From NCBI GenBank assembly GCA_035541995.1, contig DATKMG010000733.1:1-6752 (forward strand): a stretch of 6,752 nucleotides of DNA, in the 5' to 3' direction. Below are positions 1 through 6,412 of this stretch, piece after piece (position 1 is the first letter of the stretch; each line of letters opens with the position of its first letter). A program made the position numbers and the translations under genes. This DNA is from DATKMG01 sp035541995. Lineage in GTDB: Bacteria; Acidobacteriota; Terriglobia; Versatilivoradales; Versatilivoraceae. Under the pieces are notes generated by a model. It worked only from the letters and a program-made list of their open reading frames with translations. It did not search any database and was not told the origin of the DNA.

Positions 1-1019
1 ACACATTGTACCAAGGCCTCGACCAGAAATTGCCAGAGAATGTCTATCTCCCTGGCACCCACTGCTCGCCGGATCCCGATCTCCTTAGTGCGCTCTGTGA
101 CTGAAACCAGCATGATATTCATAATGACGATCCCGCCCACGATGGAAGCTATGGAAGAAATCATGATAAACACCATGAAGAAAGCCGAACTAATGCTGGC
201 CCACAAGGATAGAAACGTATCGGAAGTGGCCATGTAAAAATTGTCGGGACTATTAAATGGAACATGCCGCCGACTGCGTAAGATCATCCTTACTTGAGCC
301 TGTGCCGGTTCGATCTTGTCGCTGCTGGAGCATTTGACCTGCAAAGTGATGCTGCGATGGGACCCAAAATCCTTGAAGAAGCAGCTCAACGGGATCAAGA
401 CAAAGTTGTCCTGGCTTTGTCCCAGAACATTTCCGATCCGTTCGGCAACCCCGATTATACGGTACGGTTGATTCGCGATCCGAATCCACCGGTCAATGGC
501 GCCCACTTGCGGAAAAAGATGGTCAATGACATCCCTTCCGACAACGCACACCGGGCTGGCCGTGCTTTCCTCGTAAGCAGTCAAGTAACGGCCGTCTTCC
601 ACATTGACAGTGCTGATTTCCGACATATTGGAGGTAACCCCCCGAATGCTGGTGTCTTCTCCTGATTCGTTACCATATTTCACAGTTGTGACAGTCGATA
701 CTTGCGCGCCTACGGCCTGGCATCCGTGGCATTGCTCCCGAATGGCTTGAAGGTCTTCCAGGTTGAGGTCTTTGTAGCGTTGCGCCCTTGCATACTCCTG
801 GAAGTCCGTGACAACCAGGGGCGTCTTCGAGACCTGAAAGACATTGGTGCCCAGGTCCGCGATCTTCTCTTCAACGTATAAGTTGGCCCCCTGGACAATG
901 GTCATCACCAGGATCAGGGTCATTACGCCGATAATCAGCCCCAACAATGTCAGAAATGACCGGAGTTTATTGGCTCGAATGGAACTCAGAGAAATGTTAA
1001 CGGCTTCGGTAATGTTCAT
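1..1019 (-). CDS. MacB/FtsX-type ABC transporter permease, N-terminal 339 residues (3' end outside window)
   Basis: The frame from the ATG at 1019-1017 is open without a stop to the window edge, giving 339 residues. The start fits the family: an amphipathic leader with the ANKLRSFLTLLG motif (about residues 16-27), a first membrane segment at about 22-43, a MacB-type periplasmic domain at about 45-270, and a second membrane segment at about 279-305. This is followed by the cytoplasmic hallmark VTERTKEIGIRRAVGA (307-322), which in this family couples to the ATPase. The last two membrane segments, roughly 60-80 residues, should lie beyond the edge. Such permeases work with an ABC ATPase and often an HlyD-type adaptor in macrolide, peptide or lipoprotein export; no partner gene is in the window, so the substrate is unknown. 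The ribosome binding site is weak (GGAAC, 4 bases before ATG). A CxxC pair (C97, C100) lies in the periplasmic domain. Family assignment is firm. Confidence 0.9.
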   Translation of the reverse strand, partial: MNITEAVNISLSSIRANKLRSFLTLLGLIIGVMTLILVMTIVQGANLYVEEKIADLGTNVFQVSKTPLVVTDFQEYARAQRYKDLNLEDLQAIREQCHGCQAVGAQVSTVTTVKYGNESGEDTSIRGVTSNMSEISTVNVEDGRYLTAYEESTASPVCVVGRDVIDHLFPQVGAIDRWIRIANQPYRIIGVAERIGNVLGQSQDNFVLIPLSCFFKDFGSHRSITLQVKCSSSDKIEPAQAQVRMILRSRRHVPFNSPDNFYMATSDTFLSLWASISSAFFMVFIMISSIASIVGGIVIMNIMLVSVTERTKEIGIRRAVGAREIDILWQFLVEALVQC

Positions 1020-1033
1020 TCACGTTCCGTTGA

Positions 1034-1332
1034 TTCCCCGTGGTCATACAGGTTTCCCAAGGGCCATCTAGCGGCTTATCCGGAACCTCTAGCTCTGGAG
1101 TGCGAGAATTCTCGTAACGGCCCGGAACTGCCCGATCGACAATAATGAGTCCCGGTTGATAAGATCGAGCCATTTCGGCAATGCGGGGCATATTGACGTC
1201 CTGGCCTCGATTGCACGGGTTAACCCACCATCCGTCGAGCCAGAGAATGTCGAGCTTCCCGTAACCGATGGTTAGCTCCTCGATCTGGCTGTACGTGAAA
1301 TCGCAGAATGTCCCGCTTCCCCATTTTGCCTC
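1034..1332 (-). pseudogene. Remnant of a GH29 alpha-L-fucosidase (central part only)
   Basis: The minus-strand frame that is open from 1347 to its stop at 997-999 reads as the middle of a glycoside hydrolase family 29 enzyme. It has an FTYSQIEEL helix, then the strand motif LDILWLDGWWVNP, which holds the Asp that is the family's nucleophile. This is followed by QDVNMPRIAEMARSYQPGLI, VDRAVPG, TPELEVPDKP and GPWETCMTTGNQ. About 100 codons remain out of a usual 430-500. There is no start codon or signal peptide upstream: an in-frame TGA lies at 1350-1348. On the other side similarity stops after GNQ at about 1034, where intact enzymes continue into a W-S-Y motif and the C-terminal half. The remnant ends about 15 bases before the permease ATG. 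The 185 bases between it and the upstream gene (1333-1517) show no recognisable coding similarity in any frame. The fragment is too short to be an active enzyme. Family recognition is strong; the exact borders are approximate. Confidence 0.85.
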
Positions 1333-1517
1333 GGAGATTATAGCGCCTCAGGCGGAAGATCAAGCAGGTTAGGCATGGAGGCCGATTCACTGTGGGGCCA
1401 GGAGAGAAGAAACATCCGTTGAAAACACAGGGTACGACCACCTGCAGGAGAGAAATGGCCACCCCCCGATAGAACTCCAGAGTGAAGGCGGCCACCATGG
1501 AACTCAGAACATTCACA

Positions 1518-2648
1518 CTAGATTCTGACGAACGTCCTGTTGCGATAAAGGTAGTAAAGGACAACCCAGAGGATTCCAAACGTCCCGAAGGCCACCAGAA
1601 CATTACCAAATGCGCCTAGATGTCTGGCCAATCCGCCGAATAATGCCTCACTGGAAAACTTGAATGCGATAAAATCTGGCGCCAAGTAAGCAACGATAGC
1701 ATTCATTCCCACAACCGTAAATGGAAAGGCCCAGCGCCTGAACCCCAACACGTCAATGATCCCGTAGAACAACGCCAAAAGCAGCAAGCACCAACCGCTT
1801 GCCCAGAGCACCATGGAACTGGAGTAGATGTGCTTGATGATCGGGAAGCTAAAGCTCCATATCCATCCTACCAACAGACATCCGAGACCGGAAACGACAA
1901 GCAGGGCTACTTTCTTCGCCCCAGGCTGCCGGAGCCGCAGAAGATGACCGGCCAGAACACCGATCAGCACGGTGGCCCCGAAAGCCAGGCTACTGAGGAT
2001 CCAGGTGTAAGTTGTTCCATCTTGAAATCTTCCAAGCAGAAATTTGTCAACCCACATGGCCAGATTGCCATCCGGTGTATAGACGCCGCGGCCAACTCCT
2101 GGCACAGGGACAAGCGCCATCAGGAGCCAGTAAAGAAGCAGTAAGCCGCCAACCAATGCAATCTGCCAACGCACGGGCAACTCCACAAGGGCAATGGAGG
2201 ATATCAGGTAACCAGCAGCGATGGCCTGAAGAGTATTACAGTAAAGGTGGAGTTTGCTGAGGTCGAAAGCCAACAGATTACCCTGGGCCGCGATGCCGAG
2301 AACAAATAACACCAAGGTGCGCCAGAGCACCTTGCGATAAATGCTCCCTCGACTGTCGCCACGCGCGACTCGCTTCCCCACCGAGAAGGGCATGGCCACT
2401 CCGACAATGAACATGAACAAGGGCATGATCAGATCCCATCCTACGAATCCTTCCCACTCCACATGATCGAAGTGCCGCTCTAGCCCAGGCGGGAGCGGGT
2501 TGGAGAACAGTCGGAAGAACTCCATCACCAGCGGTCCGCCCCCGGCAATCCAAAACATGTCGAAACCGCGCAGGGCATCCACGGAAACAATCCGATCGGG
2601 TGGTGCCGATGTGGGCAAGTTGGTACTTACAGGTTTGCTATTCATCAT
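1518..2648 (-). CDS. DUF5009 / COG4299 polytopic membrane protein, HGSNAT/NagX-like acyltransferase
   Basis: A 376-residue inner-membrane protein with about ten hydrophobic segments. The N-terminal motif RIVSVDALRGFDMFWIAGGG (19-38) is typical of DUF5009. The motif GFVGWDLIMPLFMFIVGVAM comes next, as in relatives of heparan-alpha-glucosaminide N-acetyltransferase (HGSNAT) and the bacterial NagX group, and then LHLYCNTLQAIAAGYL. The C-terminus LYYLYRNRTFVRI is the usual end of the family, so the protein looks complete. Family members are thought to move an acyl group across the membrane onto an amino sugar or to serve amino-sugar uptake; the true substrate here is not known. The frame could begin at the TTG at 2651, but the first of two consecutive ATG codons (2648 or 2645) sits at a normal distance behind a G-rich GGGGGA site. 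It follows the 581-residue exported protein after 176 bases, suggesting a shared role in glycan processing. The gene after it is the fucosidase remnant. Confidence 0.9.
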   Translation of the reverse strand: MMNSKPVSTNLPTSAPPDRIVSVDALRGFDMFWIAGGGPLVMEFFRLFSNPLPPGLERHFDHVEWEGFVGWDLIMPLFMFIVGVAMPFSVGKRVARGDSRGSIYRKVLWRTLVLFVLGIAAQGNLLAFDLSKLHLYCNTLQAIAAGYLISSIALVELPVRWQIALVGGLLLLYWLLMALVPVPGVGRGVYTPDGNLAMWVDKFLLGRFQDGTTYTWILSSLAFGATVLIGVLAGHLLRLRQPGAKKVALLVVSGLGCLLVGWIWSFSFPIIKHIYSSSMVLWASGWCLLLLALFYGIIDVLGFRRWAFPFTVVGMNAIVAYLAPDFIAFKFSSEALFGGLARHLGAFGNVLVAFGTFGILWVVLYYLYRNRTFVRI

Positions 2649-2744
2649 CAATCCCCCGTCCAGTTTGGATAGATGGCAATCTTAAGGCCCGCCTCGGAAT
2701 CCTGGCAGGGTCAAATCGTGGGGGGATGCTAACACACCCGGCTG

Positions 2745-2791
2745 CGTCGGTGAACCCCTTTCTAGGTTGGGCAACTTCCTATACACCGACG
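2745..2791. repeat. Intergenic inverted repeat, 8-base arms, 31-base loop
   Basis: CGTCGGTG at 2745-2752 and its exact reverse complement CACCGACG at 2784-2791 lie between the 581-residue gene and the DUF5009 gene. The loop is long and no T-run follows either arm, so it is not a standard intrinsic terminator. It could be a weak mRNA hairpin, a pair of protein-binding half sites, or chance. Confidence 0.4.
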
Positions 2792-2824
2792 AAACCTGAA
2801 TTGATGGGACTTTTGCCGTCTCAT

Positions 2825-4570
2825 TCAGGGCACACTCAAACTGAAAGCGATTTCCTGTTCACGAGGCCGGACATAGCGATGTGGCTGTTCTTTCAGAACC
2901 AGAGCCACAGAGAGAGCCCCCACAGCATAGCCAAGACTGGTCTCGGGCGCATCGGCGTATGGATTGTGCGGATATATCGGCCATTCCAACCTTGCAGTGG
3001 GATCGACTCTCAATCTCCAACCGTGATGACTCATCCAATCCCCAATTTCACCTGCCTGAAGATCAATTCGGTCCGATCCCAACACGAACTTCTTGCCGCT
3101 GGCGGTTTCCAGTGCCTCGCCCGGCTTCAGGCAAAGCTGCAAGGTTAGCCAAGCCTCCTCCGGCGGTGTTCCTTTGCCCGATATAACAAAACGGAAGTTC
3201 AGATCTTCTGCCGAAGGAGGAAGCACGTAAAGGTCGCTGAAGAATGTGTCAAATGCCAGTGAAAGCCTGTCGCTCTGCTCATTCATTTGCAGGCGGGAAC
3301 TGAGAGGCATGTGGATTATCTGGCTGGAGAGCTTCTCCCGGAAAGTGGCCAATTCAGGCTGGCGTTTGGAATTAGCACCTGTAATGATCAGGCCAAGCTT
3401 CTGATGGAAGATACTCAAGTGCCCCTGGCGGTCTAGATAAAACTGATTATTAACAGCCTGAGTATCAACTAATCCGGACAGGCACACTACCCAAGGCCCG
3501 GTCTTACGAATCCCGGCGGGAACCGCCATCTGATAAGAGTAGCGAGGCAGATCCTGTGGGATAGGCTCAGTGGGGCCCTCATGATAATAGAGGGCGTCCT
3601 GGGAAATTCGTCCCAGCGAATTCATGCTCAGGGTCTCTCCCCGCAAGAAACCGGTCAAGAACTCGGCCAGGCGGCGGCCGTCTGGAAACTGTGAAAAACC
3701 GAAGTGCCCCCACGCGTCGACGTCCCAGCGTCGGTTGCGGTCATTGATGACCTCCACCGGGATTCCGTCTGGATAGGTAAAGTACTTATGAAAGTCTGTG
3801 GCACGCCGGAGCGCAGGTAGAACCATCGAGTCCTGGCTGTTCTCAAAATAGGATGCCAAGGCGGTAAACGTCAGATGGTTATACCCCGTTGTAGGACCGG
3901 AGCGACTATGTTCGCCCCAGTAACCGTCGCTGGTTTGCTCCAAGGTCGCATAGCGGCGCAGGACTTGCGTTCCCAGTTCCACCCACTCGGGGTTACCAAA
4001 CACCTGCCCCCCCTGATGAATCAAAGATGCCCACAGAGCGTAGTGGTTTGGCGACGTGCCAATATAGGGAGAATTGTACCAGGGGAAGTCCAACCTCTCC
4101 TTCAGGCCGGGAACGACCAGGCTCACATTCTTCTCGATCTCCGTTTTCCAGCGGTTACGACGTTCTTCCCCCAGTTCTGGCGTCAGGAGTCGATAGGTCT
4201 CCAACCACAAACCAGTGTCCCAATCACTGTCCAAACGCGGCTCGTAACTGCCCTTCTCGTTCTCGCTTGCCAGAAGATCTCCAATGCGAACAGCCAGGGC
4301 GAGCATACGAGGATCATGGTAGTGCGCGTTAGCAGGATGCTTCTTGGTATAAAGCACGGCTGGCGCTAAAATCGCGTAAGGAAAATGCTTCCAGTCTGGC
4401 CGGCTTTCCAAGGCTGCCAGATCGGCACTGGGCTCAGCCTTGAGCCGCTCCTCCACCCGGTCGATACCTGCCTCCATTAAACGGAAGTACCCGCCGGGCA
4501 GCGAAGGGGCTGCAACCGCAGACACGACCGCCAGACACGAGATCAGTGTGGCCGACCACAGACGAATCAT
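2825..4570 (-). CDS. Exported 581-residue protein, putative toroid-type polysaccharide lyase-like enzyme
   Basis: A Sec signal peptide is visible: a short positive start, a hydrophobic stretch to about residue 19, and an AVA-A cleavage site at about 20/21. The N-terminal two thirds (about 25-330) is rich in helices spaced as in alpha/alpha toroids, with motifs such as SDWDTGLWLETYRLL (115-129). The segment SPNHYALWASLIHQGG (173-188) and then GYWGEHSRSGPTTGYNHLT (216-234) resemble the Asn-His and Tyr/His catalytic surroundings of toroid lyases (PL5, PL8, PL15, PL17 type). The C-terminal part (about 345-581) is beta-rich, as in the sandwich domain of heparinase- and chondroitinase-like enzymes. 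I do not recognise a named family. Lyase activity is therefore inference; the substrate would be an acidic polysaccharide, cut in the periplasm or outside the cell. The start at 4570 is fixed by AAGGAGT seven bases upstream. An LISC tetrad at 9-12 mimics a lipobox but sits very early. The DUF5009 gene follows, and a small exported protein gene precedes. Confidence 0.85.
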   Translation of the reverse strand: MIRLWSATLISCLAVVSAVAAPSLPGGYFRLMEAGIDRVEERLKAEPSADLAALESRPDWKHFPYAILAPAVLYTKKHPANAHYHDPRMLALAVRIGDLLASENEKGSYEPRLDSDWDTGLWLETYRLLTPELGEERRNRWKTEIEKNVSLVVPGLKERLDFPWYNSPYIGTSPNHYALWASLIHQGGQVFGNPEWVELGTQVLRRYATLEQTSDGYWGEHSRSGPTTGYNHLTFTALASYFENSQDSMVLPALRRATDFHKYFTYPDGIPVEVINDRNRRWDVDAWGHFGFSQFPDGRRLAEFLTGFLRGETLSMNSLGRISQDALYYHEGPTEPIPQDLPRYSYQMAVPAGIRKTGPWVVCLSGLVDTQAVNNQFYLDRQGHLSIFHQKLGLIITGANSKRQPELATFREKLSSQIIHMPLSSRLQMNEQSDRLSLAFDTFFSDLYVLPPSAEDLNFRFVISGKGTPPEEAWLTLQLCLKPGEALETASGKKFVLGSDRIDLQAGEIGDWMSHHGWRLRVDPTARLEWPIYPHNPYADAPETSLGYAVGALSVALVLKEQPHRYVRPREQEIAFSLSVP

Positions 4571-4577
4571 CTGAGTG

Positions 4578-4584
4578 ACTCCTT
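4578..4584 (-). promoter_or_regulatory. Ribosome binding site of the 581-residue protein
   Basis: AAGGAGT on the minus strand, seven bases before the ATG at 4570, supports that start codon. Confidence 0.75.
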
Positions 4585-4678
4585 GATCGACAAGGGCCTA
4601 GGTATCCGGGCTTCAAGGCTCTCCGTTCCTCCGACGGATGTAATTCTCTTTGTCATTCTGACCTTGTTTCGAATGAGA

Positions 4679-5194
4679 TTACTTGGGTCCCACAATGACA
4701 AAATCTTTACCCCGGTAGAGACGAATGCCGTCGGCACCCTTGACCGCCACCAGCGGGCGTGGGGCACGTAGCGCATTATCCCGCGTTCCTTTGACAGAAA
4801 AAAGCTGGGTTCCAGCGAGGTCGAAGACGTTCAATACCCCCTCCTTGGTGAAACCAAAAGCATAAGCGCCCACCCCTAATTCTTTGTCCCCAATCTTGAC
4901 CGCGAGGTCGGCAATCAAGAACCCCTCAACCTTTTCTCGAACGTCGGTAGCATAGCCGGACGTATCCACTAAGGCTGCGATTACATGGCGCTTCTCACCA
5001 AACCGTACTCCCGTAGCATTGTACATTTGGGTAGACGCGCTCTTGCCGTCAAAATAGAAACCGGAAGGTACTACCTGAGTCAACTGATCCTTGGTCAGAA
5101 TCGCGGTTTCCTGAGCCGTCAGGGCCACCGGGATGCACACCAGTACAAGGCTGGCTATCGCCGCCGACGTCAACGCACTGCGGGAATTTCGCAT
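4679..5194 (-). CDS. Small Sec-exported protein of unknown function
   Basis: A 171-residue protein with a clear signal peptide: a basic start (MRNSR), a hydrophobic core at about 11-25 and probable cleavage after ALTA (residue 27). That leaves a mature protein of about 144 residues beginning QETAILTKDQL. The mature part contains a VVPSGFYFDG motif, a KRHVIAALVDTSGYATDVREK segment, and alternating hydrophobic strands to the end, which suggests a compact beta fold. It has no cysteine after the signal peptide, no metal-binding cluster and no membrane anchor. The frame extends upstream to an ATG at 5209, but the AAAGGAGG ribosome binding site lies inside that extension, so 5194 is chosen. I do not recognise a family function. 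From memory, similar proteins recur in Acidobacteriota, which I could not check here. It lies 147 bases after the OsmC gene and 108 bases before the lyase-like gene, with a possible promoter of its own. Confidence 0.85.
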   Translation of the reverse strand: MRNSRSALTSAAIASLVLVCIPVALTAQETAILTKDQLTQVVPSGFYFDGKSASTQMYNATGVRFGEKRHVIAALVDTSGYATDVREKVEGFLIADLAVKIGDKELGVGAYAFGFTKEGVLNVFDLAGTQLFSVKGTRDNALRAPRPLVAVKGADGIRLYRGKDFVIVGPK

Positions 5195-5198
5195 AATG

Positions 5199-5206
5199 CC
5201 TCCTTT
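5199..5206 (-). promoter_or_regulatory. Ribosome binding site that decides the start of the small exported protein
   Basis: AAAGGAGG on the minus strand, four bases before the ATG at 5194. It is a near-perfect match to the 16S rRNA tail. It overlaps the codons of the longer alternative frame, which argues against the ATG at 5209. Confidence 0.85.
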
Positions 5207-5240
5207 CATTTTTCCTGGGTTCCCGGAAGAGTCTATCGCA

Positions 5241-5270
5241 GTTATGTCTGAAGTAGCACTATTTTCTCAA
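5241..5270 (-). promoter_or_regulatory. Possible sigma-70 promoter for the small exported protein
   Basis: TTGAGA (5265-5270; five of six matches to the -35 consensus) and CATAAC (5241-5246; four of six to the -10) are separated by 18 bases in the 147-base gap after the OsmC gene. Transcription would begin about 40 bases before the start codon. The -10 box is weak, so this is only a candidate. Confidence 0.35.
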
Positions 5271-5341
5271 TATCTTCCATGTCGGATGATCGGGTCTGCT
5301 ACCCTGCAAAAGTCTATCCGAATCCTCTTTGTCTCCACCCT

Positions 5342-5851
5342 CTATTTTTCAATTTCGTACGATACCGTCAAGGCCGGGCCTCGTCGTAGAGTCTGATAGA
5401 TCACACAGTAGCGTTCGGTCAGCTTGATCAGGGTCTCCAATTGTTCCGGGTTGGCACTTGTCTCAAGCTGGAAGCTGAGACGGATGGCCTCGAAACCGAC
5501 TGGTACCTCTTTATTAACGGCCAGAGTCCCGCGGAAATCCAGGTCTCCCTCAGCCGTGATAGTCCCACCATGAATGACGACTCCAATCGAGGCTGCAACG
5601 GCACGGAGAGTCACCCCTGCGCAAGCAACCAGAGCTTCCAGGAGCATGTCGCCGGAACAGGCGGCCGACCCATCTCCTCCTGTGGCTGGATGGAGCCCAG
5701 CCTGGACGAGCCTCTTGCCAGTCTCAACCTTGCAGGTAATCCCCGCTCCAAGACGACCTCGAGCAATCAGGGTTACGCGGGCAGCTTCAGGCTCATTCCG
5801 GTATCTTTCTTTGAGGGGAGCTTGAAGTTCCCGTAATTGTTCGGCATTCAT
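5342..5851 (-). CDS. OsmC/Ohr-family protein
   Basis: A 169-residue cytoplasmic protein with the OsmC-family pattern. The helix GDMLLEALVACAGVTLRAVA (67-86) carries the first conserved cysteine, C77. A second conserved cysteine, C149, lies in the ERYCVIYQTL segment near the end. These two cysteines form the peroxidatic/resolving pair in family members that reduce organic hydroperoxides with a dithiol reductant. An additional cysteine, C65, sits just before the helix, and the first 25 residues form a charged helical extension. The length is slightly above the usual 135-150. Some OsmC-like subgroups have other roles, so the physiological substrate is uncertain. The frame extends to a TTG at 5857, but GGAGG six bases before the ATG at 5851 fixes the start. 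It is the first gene of the minus-strand series and has a good -10 box upstream. Confidence 0.92.
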   Translation of the reverse strand: MNAEQLRELQAPLKERYRNEPEAARVTLIARGRLGAGITCKVETGKRLVQAGLHPATGGDGSAACSGDMLLEALVACAGVTLRAVAASIGVVIHGGTITAEGDLDFRGTLAVNKEVPVGFEAIRLSFQLETSANPEQLETLIKLTERYCVIYQTLRRGPALTVSYEIEK

Positions 5852-5857
5852 GCGCAA

Positions 5858-5862
5858 CCTCC
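5858..5862 (-). promoter_or_regulatory. Ribosome binding site of the OsmC-family gene
   Basis: GGAGG on the minus strand, six bases before the ATG at 5851. It overlaps the TTG alternative start, which makes the ATG the better choice. Confidence 0.75.
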
Positions 5863-5892
5863 ATAGCCATCGACTGAATGACAGAGACCCTG

Positions 5893-5921
5893 ATTATACC
5901 GCGCTTTACGGCAACTCGCAG
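5893..5921 (-). promoter_or_regulatory. Probable sigma-70 promoter of the OsmC-family gene
   Basis: A perfect TATAAT -10 box (5893-5898, minus strand) is preceded by a weak CTGCGA -35 (5916-5921; three of six) at the ideal spacing of 17. Transcription would start near 5886, giving a leader of about 35 bases. The weak -35 may mean dependence on an activator, or the box may be partly chance. Confidence 0.5.
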
Positions 5922-6031
5922 TGAGATGGGTAGCGGTGCCTCTTTTAATCCAGGATCCTATCCGTTTTTTTTCCACGTCATAGGTGGAGACTAGCAAGTG
6001 GGAATGGTCTTGAGTTAGTAATCTGACTCTT

Positions 6032-6145
6032 ATGAAAATGCGGGTTTGGAGGTGGACGCCGCGCTCCGTCGCGGCGACCCCCGAGTTAAACTAATCGCCG
6101 CTCGGAGATCGGCTCCCACACTCCCCCCAAGACCACCATTTTCAT
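6032..6145. repeat. 114-base imperfect palindrome, MITE- or REP-like element
   Basis: The plus-strand sequence starting ATGAAAATG at 6032 and running to 6077 recurs in reverse complement from 6145 back to 6095. Aligned by hand, the arms match at about 38 of 46 positions, with small gaps. Shared blocks are ATGAAAATG, TTGG, GTGG, GCCG, CTCCG and GCGGCGA. The centre (6078-6094) is about 17 bases. Similarity stops sharply at both outer ends. No target-site duplication is obvious in the bases just outside. The element has no room for a transposase, so it would be moved in trans if mobile. That it is dispersed elsewhere in the genome is inference. Confidence 0.7.
6057..6076. repeat. Strong GC-rich hairpin inside the left arm of the palindrome
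   Basis: CGCCGCG (6057-6063) and CGCGGCG (6070-6076) pair perfectly around a six-base loop. No T-run follows on either strand, so it is more like a REP-type hairpin than an intrinsic terminator. The matching part of the right arm has diverged and no longer forms the same perfect hairpin. Confidence 0.6.
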
Positions 6146-6376
6146 CGGCGGTGGTGAGGTTGAAAAGGTCATGGGGCCCTTTATTCGAATTCAACTTGCC
6201 TGCCCGCCTGTTGTTCGACATTCGCTTCTTCTTCTCGAGCCGATTTCACCGAAAAAGAAAAGCAATCAGAAATAATGATGAGTGAGCAACGGAAAGCCAG
6301 TGTGTAATCCTGGAGATTCCCGAACTGCTCTAGACAAATTGCCTACCCCACTCGTAGTACAGACCGATTGAGGTTC

Positions 6377-6389
6377 TAGTTTTGAACTA
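6377..6389. repeat. Small inverted repeat overlapping a possible -35 box
   Basis: TAGTT (6377-6381) and AACTA (6385-6389) flank three bases. It is operator-like in position because it overlaps the TTGAAC box at 6382, but at this length it can be chance. Confidence 0.2.
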
Positions 6390-6412
6390 AAGAGGATCTA
6401 CTACGCTATACT
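6382..6412 (+). promoter_or_regulatory. Possible promoter, upstream candidate for the gene at 6735
   Basis: TTGAAC (6382-6387) and TATACT (6407-6412; five of six) are 19 bases apart, which is longer than ideal. If used, the leader would be over 300 bases. Confidence 0.25.

Noticed and set aside
253..489. Minus-strand open frame of 78 codons
   Set aside because: It lies inside the permease gene in a different frame. The permease frame gives a continuous family match through the same bases.
294..665. Plus-strand open frame of 123 codons
   Set aside because: It is antisense to the permease gene, with no ribosome binding site and no recognisable protein.
1220..1609. Minus-strand open frame of 129 codons
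   Set aside because: Its first part overlaps the end of the DUF5009 gene in another frame and its last part is the shadow of the fucosidase remnant; the composition is not protein-like and it has no ribosome binding site.
2649..2720. Promoter for the DUF5009 gene starting from a TTGACC box
   Set aside because: No acceptable -10 box lies 16-19 bases downstream; the bases there are GC-rich.
2600..3148. Plus-strand open frame of 182 codons
   Set aside because: It runs antisense across the starts and ends of two well-supported minus-strand genes, and its product looks random.
3875..4369. Plus-strand open frame of 164 codons
   Set aside because: It is antisense to the lyase-like gene, whose protein has a signal peptide and coherent motifs; this frame has none.
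4571..4678. Terminator or promoter in the gap before the lyase-like gene
   Set aside because: No stem followed by T's and no box pair with reasonable matches was found.
5441..5836. Plus-strand open frames of 131 and 83 codons opposite OsmC
   Set aside because: They are antisense shadows of the OsmC-family gene.
5951..5972. Possible plus-strand intrinsic terminator with a T8 run
   Set aside because: The only stem before the T-run is four base pairs (GGAT/ATCC), and no plus-strand gene lies upstream. On the minus strand the run reads as A's.
6030..6285. Short open frames on both strands through the palindrome, including a 19-codon frame starting at 6145 (minus)
   Set aside because: They follow from the repeat sequence. 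No ribosome binding site precedes any of them and the amino-acid composition is skewed to Arg, Ser and Ala.
6275..6307. Ten-codon plus-strand frame starting ATGATG
   Set aside because: No ribosome binding site and too short to judge.
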